Shown one piece after another: positions 47,092 to 59,400 of a DNA stretch of 64,000 nucleotides. The translations under genes were made by a program, and so were the position numbers. The stretch's first letter is position 1. Each line of letters begins with the position of its first letter. Under the pieces are notes generated by a model that saw only the letters and a program-made list of their open reading frames with translations, was not told the DNA's origin and did no database searches. Source of the stretch: Anisus vortex (Eukaryota; Mollusca; Gastropoda; Planorbidae); contig OX421507.1 in the NCBI GenBank assembly GCA_949126835.1, forward strand, positions 32,688,882 to 32,752,881, given 5' to 3'.

Positions 47092-47554
47092 CAGACGACA
47101 TATAAACAGATGACATATAAACAGATGACATATAAACAGATGACATATAAACAGATGACATATAAACAGATGACATATAAACAGATGACATATAAACAGA
47201 TGACATATAAACAGATGACATATAAACAGATGACATATAAACAGATGACATATAAACAGATGACATATAAACAGATGACATATAAACAGATGACATATAA
47301 ACAGATGACATATAAACAGATGACATATAAACAGATGACATATAAACAGATGACCTATCAACAGATGACATATCAACAGATGACACACCAACAGATGACA
47401 CACCAACAGATGACACATAAACAGATGACACATAAACAGATGACATATAAACAGATGACATATAAACAAACAGATGACATATAAACAGATGACATATAAA
47501 CAGATGACATGTAAACAGATGACATGTAAACAGATGACATGTAAACAGATGACA
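47092..47554. repeat. 15-bp minisatellite array
   Basis: About 31 copies of GACATATAAACAGAT. The left half is perfect. The right half has ATCAAC, CACCAAC, CACATAAAC and CATGTAAAC variants plus one 4-base insertion near 47467. Open frames on both strands follow from the unit length. Confidence 0.96.
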
Positions 47555-47999
47555 GAGTTTAACTTTAGGTGTTTTGTCCCGTAGTCACTCCCACCCAATC
47601 GATGGAAAAATATACAGACGCCCTTTTTTTATAATCCTTTTCCCATTAGGAAACATTATTTTGTATGAAACGCATTTGAGTACTTATGGATTTCTAGTAT
47701 TCTGTGGAATGAAAGTGAGTAGAAAAAATGGGTGTGGCAATGTGCGACGTACATCTAGTCATAATATGTTTCATTAAACAGTTGTTGTTTTATGGTTTCT
47801 TATTTAGCTTAGTGAGTCACATACACTGCCCTACCACCACTACCATTAGGTATTGATGGATTCCTATATCATTTAGGAAGATGAGCGAGAAGATACAATT
47901 TGAGAGAAACAGCTGACTTGTGATTTCTGGATCCAAAATACTTTTACATTTTTTAAAATGGGTACTTTCTGGTAGGAAACTAGACATCTGGTTTGAAAG
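47555..47999. other. Unassigned sequence
   Basis: No gene or element recognised. A 67-codon plus frame (47574-47777) has no recognisable motif. Confidence 0.55.
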
Positions 48000-48248
48000 T
48001 AAAGTACACTTCGGACCAAACTGATCATAGCGCTGGTGAAGTAGCGTTCACCAATTTCTGCGGCCACGGCATACAAGGGGATGTGTGGTCAGCATAATGC
48101 CCAGTCGCCGTTACTTTATCCCAACTAATGTCAGGTACCCATCAGGGCTGGATAGACTCAAGGACATCCTAAACAATCCCGGCTCCACCAGGAATCGAGC
48201 CCAGGACCTTCGGATCGCCAGTCGAACGCGCTGCCTCTCGGCTACCTA
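48000..48248 (-). mobile_element. tRNA-derived SINE copy
   Basis: Minus-strand head GGTAGCCGAGAGGCAGCGCG then TTCGACTGG, with B-box-like GGGCTCGATTCC. The body has CTGATGGGTACCTGACATTA, and the 3' end is TGATCAGTTTGGTCCGAAGT. The 3' end matches the plus copy ending at 18036 (TGATCAATTTGGTTCAACGG), which fixes the family's boundaries at about 200-250 bp. Confidence 0.8.
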
Positions 48249-48367
48249 AATAAGGAGTTTGAGGAAACGAAATGGAGCATTTCAAAAGCATGACTATAGA
48301 TATAGCGCAAGCATTGCTTATTTCCAAGTAATAATAATAAGCCAAGCAGTTCAAGTCGAAAAGGAGG

Positions 48368-48773
48368 TAAAGAACTAGATATAGTATAAGAAGAGATAAA
48401 GAAATAGATAAAGTATAAGAAGAAAACTAGATATAGTATAAGAAGAAAACTAGATATAGTATAAGAAGAAAACTAGATATAGTATAAGAAGAAAACTAGA
48501 TATAGTATAAGAAGAAAACTAGATATAGTATAAGAAGAAAACTAGATATTGTATAAGAAGAGATAAAGAACTAGAAGAAAACTAGATATAGTATAAGAAG
48601 AAAACTAGATATAGTATAAGAAGAAAACTAGATATTGTATAAGAAGAGTTAAAGAACTAGATATAGTATAAGAAGAAAACTAGATATTGTATAAGAAGAG
48701 TTAAAGAACTAGATATAGTAAGAGAAGAGATAAATAACTAGTCTAGATTCTAGGTATAGTATAAGACGAGCTA
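48368..48773. repeat. 23-bp minisatellite array
   Basis: About 16 copies of a 23-bp unit with core GAAAACTAGATATAGTATAA followed by GAA. AGAGATAAAGAACTAG and AGAGTTAAAGAACTAG variants break the regular spacing. Copies degrade at both ends. Confidence 0.9.
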
Positions 48774-49494
48774 ATGAACAAGATAAATGAAGTCAAAATA
48801 AATATAAACGCCAATAAGATAAAGTGTACGTTGCATTGTGTAAAAGATTAAAACAAAAAAAAAGAAGAAGAAGGATTTATTGTACTAGAAGAGCTTAAGT
48901 CCTTTTGAAGAGAAATGGTTTTCGCGAGGACGTTAACCTTTAAAATGAAATATGACGTGGCAGAGTCAAGCAATAGACATCCTGCTCTAATGAGAGAATG
49001 CAAACCCGCCGAGAATTCGCTTTAAACACAGGCTTCCGTGCAAGGAAAGGATTCTTTGCAATGATGAATTTCATGTCATTAAGGGAGTGGCCAACATGAA
49101 ATATTCATACATTACGGTGAATTAGAAAGTGTGTGTTATTTAGAACAAGATTAGTGCCGGGGTGTAATCATTGTTTCATAACGCACATACATTTATGAAT
49201 AGTCGTTTAAAAAACATGACATGAAAAATAATCGTTTGCTTATCTGTTCTAGAAAAACAGAAATGTGTCTGTTTTGTGACCAAGTGTGTTGTTGTTATTT
49301 TTAAGAAAACATTTACGTCAAATTCGGTAGTCATTATTAGTTCAGGCATCCAATGGACACATGTGTTGGTATGGCATAGTTTCAATTATCTCTTTTTTTT
49401 CTGCACAAATAAGAGTTGGCAAAGATGAAGAAAAATTTGGGTGAACACTCTTTGTGGCTGCTAGTTTATTGGAATTGATTTTATAAAAGCAAAC
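48774..49494. other. Unassigned sequence
   Basis: No gene or element recognised. A 69-codon minus frame (49176-49385) has no recognisable motif. Confidence 0.55.
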
Positions 49495-49869
49495 AAACAA
49501 TTCTTTATTCTACTGTAAACAATTCTATATTCTACTGTAAACAATTCTATATTCTACTGTAAAAAATTCTATATTCTACTGTAAACAATTCTATATTCTA
49601 CTGTAAACAATTCTATATTCTACTGTAAACAATTCTATATTCTACTGTAAACAATTCTATATTCTACTGTAAACAATTCTATATTCTACTGTAAACAATT
49701 CTATATTCTACTGTAAACAATTCTATATTCTACTGTAAACAATTCTATATTCTACTGTAAACAATTCTATATTCTACTGTAAACAATTCTATATTCTACT
49801 GTAAACAATTCTTTATTCTACTGTAAACAATTCTATATTCTACTGTAAACAATTCTATATTCTACTGTG
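49495..49869. repeat. 22-bp minisatellite array
   Basis: About 17 nearly perfect copies of a 22-bp unit with core AACAATTCTATATTCTACTG followed by TA. Single changes (TTCTTTATTC near the ends, one AAAAAATTC) are the only variation seen. Confidence 0.95.
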
Positions 49870-50804
49870 ATGATTTGTGCTGTAAATGTTGGGGAGTTGA
49901 AAAGGTTTACAGCTAAAATAATGGCCTAGGGCGGTCCCGGCCATAAAAGTAAGTGATCTGCGTTGAATTGTGACAGCGTCGGATTGGAACCCCAAAATTT
50001 GTCTGGTTTCTGGTCTTGAATAATTTGTAGAGTCTCTCAGAGTTTACCCAGATCTAACGGACCAATGCTAATTTTACTTGGAGTTGTATTCGCCAGACAA
50101 TCCCATTGCTTGCCGCGTGTAGAATGTTTATTATATTAAATAGAATATTGATAATTGGGATCGCCACACAAACCATTTTTGAAAAGACATATAAAGTCTT
50201 AAAACATGAGTTGAATGGGTGTATCTAACCAGCAAACAATTGGCCTTTGTCAGATCAGCAGCTATCAGGCCATCAGTGGTCAGAACTTGTATTAGACTAG
50301 CAGAGCAAGACCTTTTATTTGACCAACAGCTATCAGACCATCAGTGGTCAGAACTTTTATTAAAAAAGCAACTTAAAAAAGTAACAGTATGAATGAAAAT
50401 AGCTGTAAATTCTTAACCACCGACATAAACTCAACATACTTTATGTAATTATATACTAGCTCATGGTATATTGCATCTCCCCCTTGTCTAAACCACACAC
50501 ACGTAACTTATATTGGTGGGCTCCATGTGGGCCGCGTGGTGGGCTCCATGTGGGCCGCTGGCTTTATTTACTACGGTTGGAATACGATTCCAGTTTGACC
50601 AAGAGTACACGCGGTGCCTTACTCTGGAGAAATTATCTCTAAATTCCTCATGGGACCTCATGGGTCCTGGCCAATCGCACACTTGACATCGTCCTAAGTA
50701 TTCAGTCTTGCAACATACAACTGTCGGTCGATGTAACATAAGCTTGTGTATTAGTTGGATCCTCGTTTTGAGAGAAGGGGGACTGACCAGTTATATTGGT
50801 TCAT
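49870..50804. other. Unassigned sequence with short direct repeats
   Basis: Two copies of a TATCAGACCATCAGTGGTCA-like segment (about 50270-50350), and a direct repeat of GGTGGGCTCCATGTGGGCCG at about 50515 and 50538. An 83-codon minus frame (50488-50739) spans the latter. It is GC-richer than its surroundings but has no recognisable domain. Confidence 0.4.
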
Positions 50805-50896
50805 TCTTTCTGGCATACACACAGATTGTGTGGTTAAAACAATGCCAGACCGCCTCTTTTCCCTTCCCGACTGATGTCAAATACTGTAAAGTGTCA
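50805..50896 (-). mobile_element. Worn partial SINE copy
   Basis: ATTGTGTGGTTAAAACAATG, CCAGACCGCCTCTTTTCCC and GACTGATGTCAAATAC line up, with substitutions, with the middle of the minus-strand copies at 42795 and 48000 (ATTGTGTGGCCAGCACTATG and so on). The tRNA head and the 3' end are not evident. Confidence 0.5.
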
Positions 50897-51174
50897 TGGT
50901 GAACCTACAAAATATTCGAGCATTTTGCAGAATTTCAGACTTAAAGAATGGAATAACTATTTAATGGGACTCCAATAGACCAGAAGCAATATTTGCATTT
51001 TTAAATGATTATAGTAACTAAACATATAATACAACAGTATATAACAGGACATAGAACACAACTTAAAACACGACAGATAACACATCGTATGGAACAACAC
51101 AAAGAACAGAGTGAACAGTAAATATGGATAACCCGATATATCACGCCTTCCATAAATTAGACGAACAGAAAACG

Positions 51175-51609
51175 CAATATACTGAGTACATGTTTGTATG
51201 CATTTACATAGTAGGCCATTGACAATATACTGAGTACATGTTTGTATGCATTTACATAGTAGGCCATTGACAATATACTGAGTACATGTTTGTATGCATT
51301 TACATAGTAGGCCATTGACAATATACTGAGTATATGTTTGTATGCATTTACATAGTAGGCGATTGACAATATAATGAGTATATGTTTGTATGCATTTACA
51401 TAGTAGGCCATTGACAATATACTGAGTTTATGTTTGCATGCATTTACATAGTAGGCCATTTACAATATACTGAGTATATGTTTGTATGCATTTACATAGT
51501 AAGCCATTGACAATATACTGAGTATATGTTTGTATGCATTTACATAGTAGGCCATCGACAATATACTGAGTATATGTTTGTATGCATTTACATAGTAGGC
51601 CATTGACAA
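51175..51609. repeat. 48-bp minisatellite array
   Basis: About 9 copies of a 48-bp unit with core CATGTTTGTATGCATTTACA followed by TAGTAGGCCATTGACAAT and ATACTGAGTA. Only a handful of substitutions. The minus strand has 16-residue open repeats because 48 is divisible by 3. Confidence 0.94.
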
Positions 51610-52750
51610 GTTTTAATGAGGCCTGACCTTTTGGGTTCAATTCATCCATGAACTTCTGGTTTTCTTCCGGCAACACACTTTAAACAATATTTTCGGCTTG
51701 TTTTAAGTATTATTTTTATTGCAGTTCTGGTCATTTAGAAATATATAAAGGCAACAAGAATAGCTATGAGGAATCCGTTGTTAACATCAAAAGTGAGTAT
51801 GCGATAATTAAAAGTTGACGGGTTAGATCTAGTCGCGTTAAGTTGAATTAAAATGTGTTAGTTGACAAATAGACTACACTAAACTAAACTATACGTCAAT
51901 AAGTCATGGGTCAATGAATCCATGTACTTCTGGTTTACTTCTGGCAAGACTTTTTAAATGAATGGCGAACAAAATATTACATTTTAAAAAAAAAGTGATT
52001 CTTAACGTCTGACGTACTCAATCCATCGCTTTCTTTCGGCAACATCTTGAAGCTAGAAATGAAATAAAATTTAATCTCTTCATATTTTTAACGCAGCACA
52101 TAGACATGTTTTTTAGTAAATGAACGAAGAGGACGGGAAGTGTTGGAATACATCGACCTTTTAGGTTCATCATGCTTGCATAATCATTAAGACTTTCGAT
52201 TTAAGTATTTCACTTTTCACCCAATGGGTCAAAAGGTCTATTGCAAACAAACATATTTATATCCATATAACCAACTCACCGTCATTATTATGTTGATGGT
52301 ATATTATAATGATGACAAAAAGAGAAAGACAGAGTGAGAAAACGATAACATAGATAAGTAGATAGATAAACAGACTGTATACGTCTATCGCAACTTTCTT
52401 AATTGATAAACATACCAATAGACACATATTTTGTAGCAATAGATGACATGAAATATTCACATTCTACCCTGGTAACCCAATATTGTAGCAAGCAGATGTG
52501 GCCAAGTAAAGTGAACCCCCACGGCCTATGCTAGACCAGTTGGTACAGACTTAAATTATTCTAACACTGGCCACAGATGGGTACTTTAGTTTTACTAGTA
52601 TATTTTCCATTCTCAAAGTCACACATTGATCTATGGTATTCCAACAAACAATGCTGTTTATTATGAAATTATTCTTTTTTTTATATAATGTTATAGTTTA
52701 ATTTTGGAAATATCTAAACAATATTAATATGCCCCGAGGACATTGTGTTG
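51610..52750. other. Unassigned AT-rich sequence
   Basis: Unique AT-rich sequence. Variants of CATCCATGAACTTCTGGTTT and GGCAACA recur loosely at about 51640, 51915 and 52020, suggesting an old, decayed repeat. No gene recognised. Confidence 0.5.
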
Positions 52751-53205
52751 TCTTCTTCTTCTTCTATCAGTCAGTCTGCAGAGCTGTTTGCTCTCTTGCA
52801 GTCAATGCCAGACAAACATATTTACATGTCTTTTTCAGTTGTTCAATACTGCTATATAGTGTGTTGGTAAAGGTAGGTTGAGGGGGGAGCAAGGTGTATC
52901 TGAGGTAGATTAACTCAGGGCAATCAAGCAGGAAGTGGTCTACAGTTTCTTGTGGGCATGGGCAACGTCTGCAGTTAGGTGGGTGAGTTGGGTTTATTCT
53001 ATTTAGGTGTGAGTTGAGTGCTATATGTCTTGTTCTCAACTGGAAGATAGTTGCATTGTTCTTTGAGGGGGAGGAACTTTACGTTGTCTTGTTGTCTTTG
53101 TACATTTTCTTCCAGTTGTTCCCTGAGCCCATTGATTTAGCCATTCCTCCTTAAAGTTGCTTTTCAGCATGTAGCATAGTGTGTTGTAGCTGAAAGGTCT
53201 TTAAA
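52751..53205 (-). pseudogene. LINE ORF2 C-terminus, copy A with AGA tail
   Basis: On the minus strand, RPFSYNTLCYMLKSNFKEEW then GTTGRKMYK. After an in-frame stop in the DNKTT region it continues FQLRTRHIALNSHLNRI, CRRCPCPQETVDHFLLDCPE, and ends LQTD-stop. An R-T-x-H motif followed by C-x-x-C-x(n)-H-F-L-x-x-C is typical of LINE C-termini next to an RNase H-like region. The stop is followed at once by an AGA-type simple tail, so there is almost no 3' UTR. The in-frame stop and the loss of everything upstream make it a truncated, inactive copy. Confidence 0.8.
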
Positions 53206-53280
53206 ATTAGTCCATAAAAGGACTAGGAGAATTTAATTTTCAACTAGTTAGAAATAAATACAAGTAAAAGAAAAAGAAAG

Positions 53281-53486
53281 TAAAGTATTATGCGGGACCA
53301 AATTGATCCATAGTGTCAGGGAAGCAGCGTTCACCAGTTTCTATGGCCAAGGCATGCTAAGGGATTGGGGTGGCCAGCACAATTAGCCCAACCCCCGACT
53401 CAGGGACACCCTCCACAACGGGAAAAAATCCAAGCCTTCACCCGGAATCGGAACGTCAGGCACTGCCGCTAGGTTACCGTGCCCCG
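53281..53486 (-). mobile_element. tRNA-derived SINE copy, shortened
   Basis: Carries TGGCCAGCACAATTAGCCCA and a 3' end TGGATCAATTTGGTCCC (minus strand) like the other copies, and a tRNA-like head GGGGCACGGTAACCTAGCGG. The GATGGGTACCTGAC block is missing, so this copy has an internal deletion. Confidence 0.7.
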
Positions 53487-53877
53487 TAGACATCAATGTC
53501 AAAGAAATGTTCACTGTTGGATACCCCCGAAGTCCTAGAATCCATACCAATTAGATTGTTTCAATGTACTTAGATTGTTTCAATGTACAGCGCAAACAAA
53601 TATTTTCACGATCAATAACCTATGTGAGAAAAAAAAAAGGGGTGGAGGGGACGATGAGGATTAGCTGTAAAGATGTTACGTCAAAATCTATAGGTAAACG
53701 TTGCAATGAGTTTGGTCTTTAAACAAATTTTAACAAAACTGTAACAGTTTTAGGATTTCCGATAAACCGTGGACCCGCGGGGGGAGGGGGGGGGCGTTAA
53801 AGAAGGTAGGCGTGACATAACTGAACAGATGTCAAATTTGTGGTTTAGTGTGTGACACAGTGTGTCACTTCTTTATT
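53487..53877. other. Unassigned sequence with G-rich run
   Basis: No gene recognised. CGCGGGGGGAGGGGGGGGGG lies at about 53776-53796. A TTAGATTGTTTCAATGTAC direct repeat occurs at about 53551 and 53569. Confidence 0.55.
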
Positions 53878-54432
53878 AGCACATTATCGTCTGTATTTAT
53901 TTGATTTAGCACATTATCGTCTGTATTTATTTGATTTAGCACATTATCGTCTGTATTCATTTCATTTAGCACATTATCGTCTGTATTTATTTGATTTAGC
54001 ACATTATCGTCTGTATTTATTTCATTTAGCACATTATCGTCTGTATTTATTTCATTTAGCATATTATCGTCTGTATTTATTTCATTTAGCACATTATCGT
54101 CTGTATTTATTTCATTTAGCACATTATCGTCTGTATTTATTTCATTTAGCACATTATCGTCTGTATTCATTTCATTTAGCACATTATCGTCTGTATTCAT
54201 TTCATTTAGCACATTATCGTCTGTATTTATTTCATTTAGCACATTATCGTCTGTATTTATTTCATTTAGCACATTATCGTCTGTATTTATTTGATTTAGC
54301 ACATTATCGTCTGTATTTATTTCATTTAGCACATTATCGTCTGTATTTATTTCATTTAGCATATTATCGTCTGTATTTATTTCATTTAGCACATTATCGT
54401 CTGTATTTATTTCATTTAGCACATTATCGTCT
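53878..54432. repeat. 30-bp minisatellite array
   Basis: About 18.5 copies of a 30-bp unit with core AGCACATTATCGTCTGTATT followed by TATTTGATTT or CATTTCATTT. A TTGATTT unit near 53991 and an ATATTATC unit at 54061 recur at 54291 and 54361, so a 300-bp block of ten units is duplicated. It is fused without a spacer to a 15-bp array. Confidence 0.95.
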
Positions 54433-54689
54433 AAACCTAGAATCACTAAACCTAGAATCACTAAACCTAGAATCACTAAACCTAGAATCACTAAACCTAG
54501 AATCACTAAACCTAGAATCACTATACCTAGAATCACTAAACCTAGAATCACTAAACCTAGAATCACTAAACCTAGAATCACTAAACCTAGAATCACTAAA
54601 CCTAGAATCACTAAACCTAGAATCACTAAACCTAGAATCACTAAACCTAGAATCACTAAACCTAGAATCACTAATCCTAGAATCACTAA
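54433..54689. repeat. 15-bp minisatellite array
   Basis: About 17 copies of AAACCTAGAATCACT, with one ATACCTAG and one AATCCTAG. It starts exactly where the 30-bp array stops and ends where the LINE C-terminal fragment starts. The plus frame reads NLESL repeats into the LINE remnant, giving a misleading 331-codon open frame from 53852. Confidence 0.95.
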
Positions 54690-55012
54690 AGAACAGAAGG
54701 CCAAAGAGTAAAGTAGTAATAATACATAAGGCATTAAATTCTAATTTAGAAATACAACACAATAACAGCTTGTTTCAAGGCTCAGATAAACATAAAGACA
54801 AAAACACTTTCCTTATCCCTTATGCAAGAACAAATGCATATAAGTAATATTTCTTCCCTAGTGACATTCGGGCATGGATAGGGTTAGACAAACCAGGAAA
54901 ACCAGCAACTTCATCATTTAAAACACTAATAGAAATGCAGGACTATACTCAGCCTGGGATGAGCGTAGGACGCAAAACTCTTCTTTATATGAGGAGCGTC
55001 TGTAATATATAA
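54690..55012 (+). pseudogene. LINE ORF2 C-terminus next to arrays
   Basis: Reads RRPKSKVVIIHKALNSNLEI, then DKHKDKNTFLIPYARTNAYK, a TAA stop at 54845-54847, then in the same frame YFFPSDIRAWIGLDKPGKPA and a further 35 codons to a stop at 55010-55012. H-x-x-x-F-x-x-P-x-x-R-T-x-x-Y-K followed by S/Y-F-F-P-x-x-I-R-x-W is a well-known LINE C-terminal signature. A single stop within an otherwise continuous frame and loss of everything upstream make it a pseudogene. The 15-bp array forms its left boundary. Confidence 0.8.
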
Positions 55013-55515
55013 GTTAAGACACATGCTAAGGAGACATAGTAACAACAGAGTTCGACAAGCCTCAGAGTGGAATTCCTGGGCAAACCACACGGCCGTTGTG
55101 AGGGGAGGGGAATCAATGTCTCCCCAAGCCCTGGTGCCTAGATGTCCAGGCCTATAGTCTGTCTCCCCAAGCCCTGGTGCCTAGTTTTCCAGGCCGCGAC
55201 ATATCGTCTTCTGGCATATATTTCTTATATATAGTTCTCTTTAGGGCGTTCAACGTATCGGAATATAGGATAAATACATATAATGGATACGTCCTCCAAA
55301 AGATTTTTTTTATTATATCAATTATATTGCTTAATTCGCTCATAAAATTTAAAAAAAAACTGTATTACTAATTAAGTTAAGGCCAGGAAAGCGAGTAGAA
55401 GGGGATTTTTTAAATTTCTTATCTAATATGTATGATATTTAGACCATATATAGTACTCATAACTAAACTTATAAATATGGAGGAAAAAAAATGTTTTTTA
55501 ATGGTTGCCATGGAG
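55013..55515. other. Unassigned sequence with a 43-bp direct repeat
   Basis: GTCTCCCCAAGCCCTGGTGC occurs at 55118 and 55161, each followed by CTAG and a TCCAGGCC-type end, giving two copies 43 bp apart. The remainder is AT-rich and unassigned. Confidence 0.6.
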
Positions 55516-55767
55516 ATGTGTTCAACAATGAGTGTAACTGTGGACAGTATTATAGTCATGTGTTCAACAATGAGTGTAACCTTGTGGACAGTATTATAGT
55601 AATGTGTTCAACAATTAGTGTAACATTGTGGACAGTATTATAGTCATGTGTTCAACAATGAGTGTAACATTGAGGACAGTATTATAGTAATGTGTTCAAC
55701 AATTAGTGTAACATTGTGGACAGTATTATAGTAATGTGTTCAACAATTAGTGTAACATTGTGGACAG
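55516..55767. repeat. About 44-bp tandem repeat, 6 copies
   Basis: Units contain ATGTGTTCAACAATGAGTGT, AACATTGTGGACAG and TATTATAGTC/A. TGAGTG and TTAGTG variants are seen. The first unit is slightly shorter. Confidence 0.9.
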
Positions 55768-56472
55768 ACTGATTGGACTTTGTCTGTTGTTTTACTGAAT
55801 TGTCTTGTTGGAAAAAAAGTTCTGAATGAATGATTGGTTGAATGACTTGTGAGTAATTAGGTCAAAAGGATTGTGAAAGGCAGAATATAATCAGTCGCTA
55901 CACAGACAACAGCCTTACGTTTCGGTCAGATACATGTATATTTCTAACTATCCAGATATTTACTTTATCTTTATCTCAATAAACAGAATAAAACAAATGC
56001 TTACAAACCATACATAGTTCATAATTATTTGGAAAAAAAAAATAAAAGAGATACTGCATTTGTTCATGGACTTGGTGATACATGTAGTTGATTGATAGAT
56101 AGAAAGATCCCATGCAGATGTACGTCGAAAGTGAAACCAGAATTATTTTACAAAACTAAAACACCGAAATATTGTTTTAAACTATAGGATGAGTCGTTTT
56201 GTGAAAGTTTATTTTTTATTGATTTTCTTATTCATTGAGTAATTGACCACAGTTTGATGTTTGCTTAGTGCACAAATCAGACATTCGTAATCTTTCTATG
56301 AAAAGGTTACTTTAAAACATCACATGCGACTTCAAGTGGCATTTATTATCACCAGGTGACCGGAAGAAGCATACAATTTTTCAACTAATGACGAGAGTGA
56401 TTTTGATATACATTTGAAAAGACTTGAGTAAGAACAATTTAATAAGAAAAAGAAAATAAAATGAGTACTTAC
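55768..56472. other. Probable start of intron 1 of the minus-strand gene
   Basis: AT-rich, with no supported exon. The splice donor GTAAGTACT (minus strand, starting at 56472) marks the right edge as the 5' end of an intron. The open frame continues 30 codons past the donor, but its composition changes to Phe/Leu/Lys-rich AT-driven sequence, as expected for intronic read-through. Confidence 0.55.
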
Positions 56473-59400
56473 CATGAGTCAGCCAGTCGTTATTCACAAT
56501 GGATATAAGCATAAAGATAAGCGCCAAAACGCTTATGGCTACTCCTAAATACCGGGCACGTATGAACACGTGATGCTCCCAGAATTCCTGAAGCGCGTGC
56601 CACTGCTCCGCCGACAGCTTCACTTCCGTTTTCATGTTGAACTTATTCTTCCTGCTTCTCTCTATCACCCTCATGACGTGGACCTGCTGTTGCTTGTGCC
56701 GACGGAGCTCGTTGAGGTCATCTTCGGAGAGGTACCGGGCCTCCAGGTCGGGGTGGACAAACTTTAGCCCCTCCTGGCGGGCCTTTTTCACGGGCGTGGA
56801 CACTCGGACCACCTCGCTGTCCAAGGCCTCGGACCGCTCCATCTTCTCCAGCCTTCGCCTGTAGCTGGCGCGCCGGTCCCTCGACCACTTCGTCCATGCG
56901 GACTCCGTGGTGACGCCGAGAAATTTGGAGCTTTTGTTGGAGTTGTGGCTGCGGATGGAGGTTTTACTTCCCCGTCGTTCCCACTCCTTGTGGATGGCGT
57001 CTATATTAAATCCTGGTACATCGGGTGAAGCAATCAGCTGGACTGTCGGAATTGGACCCATTGGAGTCGTAGGCACCTGAAATTTAGTGTAAGGGACACT
57101 TTTGGTGTTCTGTGTCGGAATCTCCTGCCCTATGACGGTGGGCCCATTTCTGGTTACATCAAGCCCTTGTCTTATTCCCGTAGTGTGCACGAAATTTCCA
57201 GCAATATTGTTTTGGTGTAGTCCGAACTGACCACGAGCTTGTCGCCTTAAAGAAGGGGACGAGTAGCCTCCGTCAAGTACAGCAGGGTACCCCCTGTAGC
57301 CTCCGCCACCACCTCCTGTTCCATTTACGCCTCTGCTAGCCTGATGAAAGAAACGATCATAATCCATATTGCTGCTATCGTCTTCCACATCTGACTTCAC
57401 ATCCTCAGCGTCGTAAACCGAATACTTATCATCGCCACCCGAAGCACGCAGACTGGCACGCTGCGTCGATTTGTCCTTTTCGATACTCTGAGAAAAGTTT
57501 TGCCGCTCCGTTTTCGAAACAGAACTATCATCAGCTATTTGAGAATGCTGCGCCTTTTCTGAACTAAAAAGGCTTTCGCCAATTTTGCTTGATAGCCTTG
57601 AAAATGTTTCCTTTATATTTACGGGTATAAAATCCAAAAAGAGACGTTCATCTTTTATCTTGTCCAGTCCTTTAAAGTTAGACTTAATTGTATTCAACTC
57701 TCCGTCTGGTCTTTTTGCACCGTCTTGTTTGGTGTCGCGAAATTTCTCTGACGAACTATGTCCAACAAATTGTGTGCTTTCCTCAGCTGGTTTTGTTATG
57801 CTAGGGACGTTCTGAGAAGGTTCTGAAAAGCGCTGCGGGCTTTGCTTGTTTTTCACATCATCTCCCTGTCGCCTCTCAGCTAGCGGCTCGTTTCTCTGTC
57901 TTTCATACGGAACTCTGGACTCTATACGCTGCAGTTTCGTGTTTTGTACTCTTTGCTCTTCTTGTGGAACTTTTCGTCTCAACAGGAAGCTTTCCTGCCC
58001 AGTTGTAGAATCTCTTATAGTTTCACTGTTTCTTAAAAACTCATGATCTCCTTCTGTGATTTCAGACACAAGCTTTTGTCTTGTAGACGGTTCCACACTC
58101 ACCAGATTGGAAGGCGAGCTATAATGGTCGTTACTAATAGAATCTTTTTTGGCTTTTCTGGCATTGGATAAAACGGTCTCGCCCTCGAAATTTAACTTGG
58201 ACTCCTGGGACTTGTTTAGTCGGACTGTATCACAACTTTTTTTAGAACCGCTGGACTCGTGGTGTTCGTCAGAGTTGGTTCTGGAACTGCTCGACTGAGA
58301 TCTGGACTGCTCTCTGCTTCTAGCACGTTTCTCACGCACCCTGACGTCGAGATCTGACGCAAGTTTCTCTCTGTTCACACTCTCAACATTGTGCCTGACG
58401 CTGACATTTAGGTTGGCTTGAACATTTTCTCGCGCAGCGCAGGATCTCACGTTACCGACAGTAGGCACATTTTCCTTACTGCTTAGTTTCACGTTAGTCC
58501 TGAAGATGGAGTCGTCTGGGTCTCTAGGTTTAGATCTATTGGGGCGGCGTACAACAGCTGGCACACTTGTATCGCTATCCTTAATAGCGGCAGGCCTGCT
58601 GTTGTGCCTAGAAACTGTCACAGATGGTGCGTGGTCTTTTGATGGACCCCGGCACGAGGCATGCGTGACGAAGACGCAATCTTTACTATTACTGCTGGAG
58701 CGGCCCACTAACACAAAAGATCTTTCAGTCTTCGCCCCAGATACGCTTTGTCGTTGGTCGCCCCTGTCGGGCTCCGCAGTGCTACTCTCATAACTTCCGC
58801 TTGACGAACGAACGCGTTTTCTGACGTCACATTCGGGATAACTACTTCCGGTTGACGATGACCTTTCTCTAGAAGAGAAGGACCTTTCTCTAGAAGAGAA
58901 GGACCTGTCTTGAAGCTCAATACTTTCCACAATACTTTTCCTTTCTAGGGTATCAGGCCGACATAGTGTCTGTGACTCTAGAACAATCGAACCACTTCCT
59001 GCTTTTCTTCTATCCGGCACGTTATTAAGACTTGCCTTCCTGTGGGCATTCTGTTCCTCTTTGGCCTGTTGAGGCGTTAAACTCCGTCCGCCAGTATCTC
59101 TATAATGACGTGTATGATTAGCCTGGCCACTGTCCGAATGTCCGTAAACTTGGAGCGCGCTGGACTTGACGTCGTTACTAGTATTCTTTCCGATGGGCCC
59201 CTGGCCCCTTGGCGCAGTTGAAAAAGTGACGTATTTTGGGCCAGTTTGTTGCGTAGGTAACTGGAAATGAGGATAGTGAAGAATATATCCTCCTTGAAAA
59301 GCTTCTGTATCTACATGCTCGTAATTCCTAGCTTGCCGGACACCGGATGGACTGCTACCCCCACCTCCGTCGCCACGCTTTCTGGACCTCTCCCAAAGGC

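Noticed and set aside
53852..54847. A single 331-codon gene
   Set aside because: It is a read-through of two unrelated arrays into a LINE remnant, not one gene.
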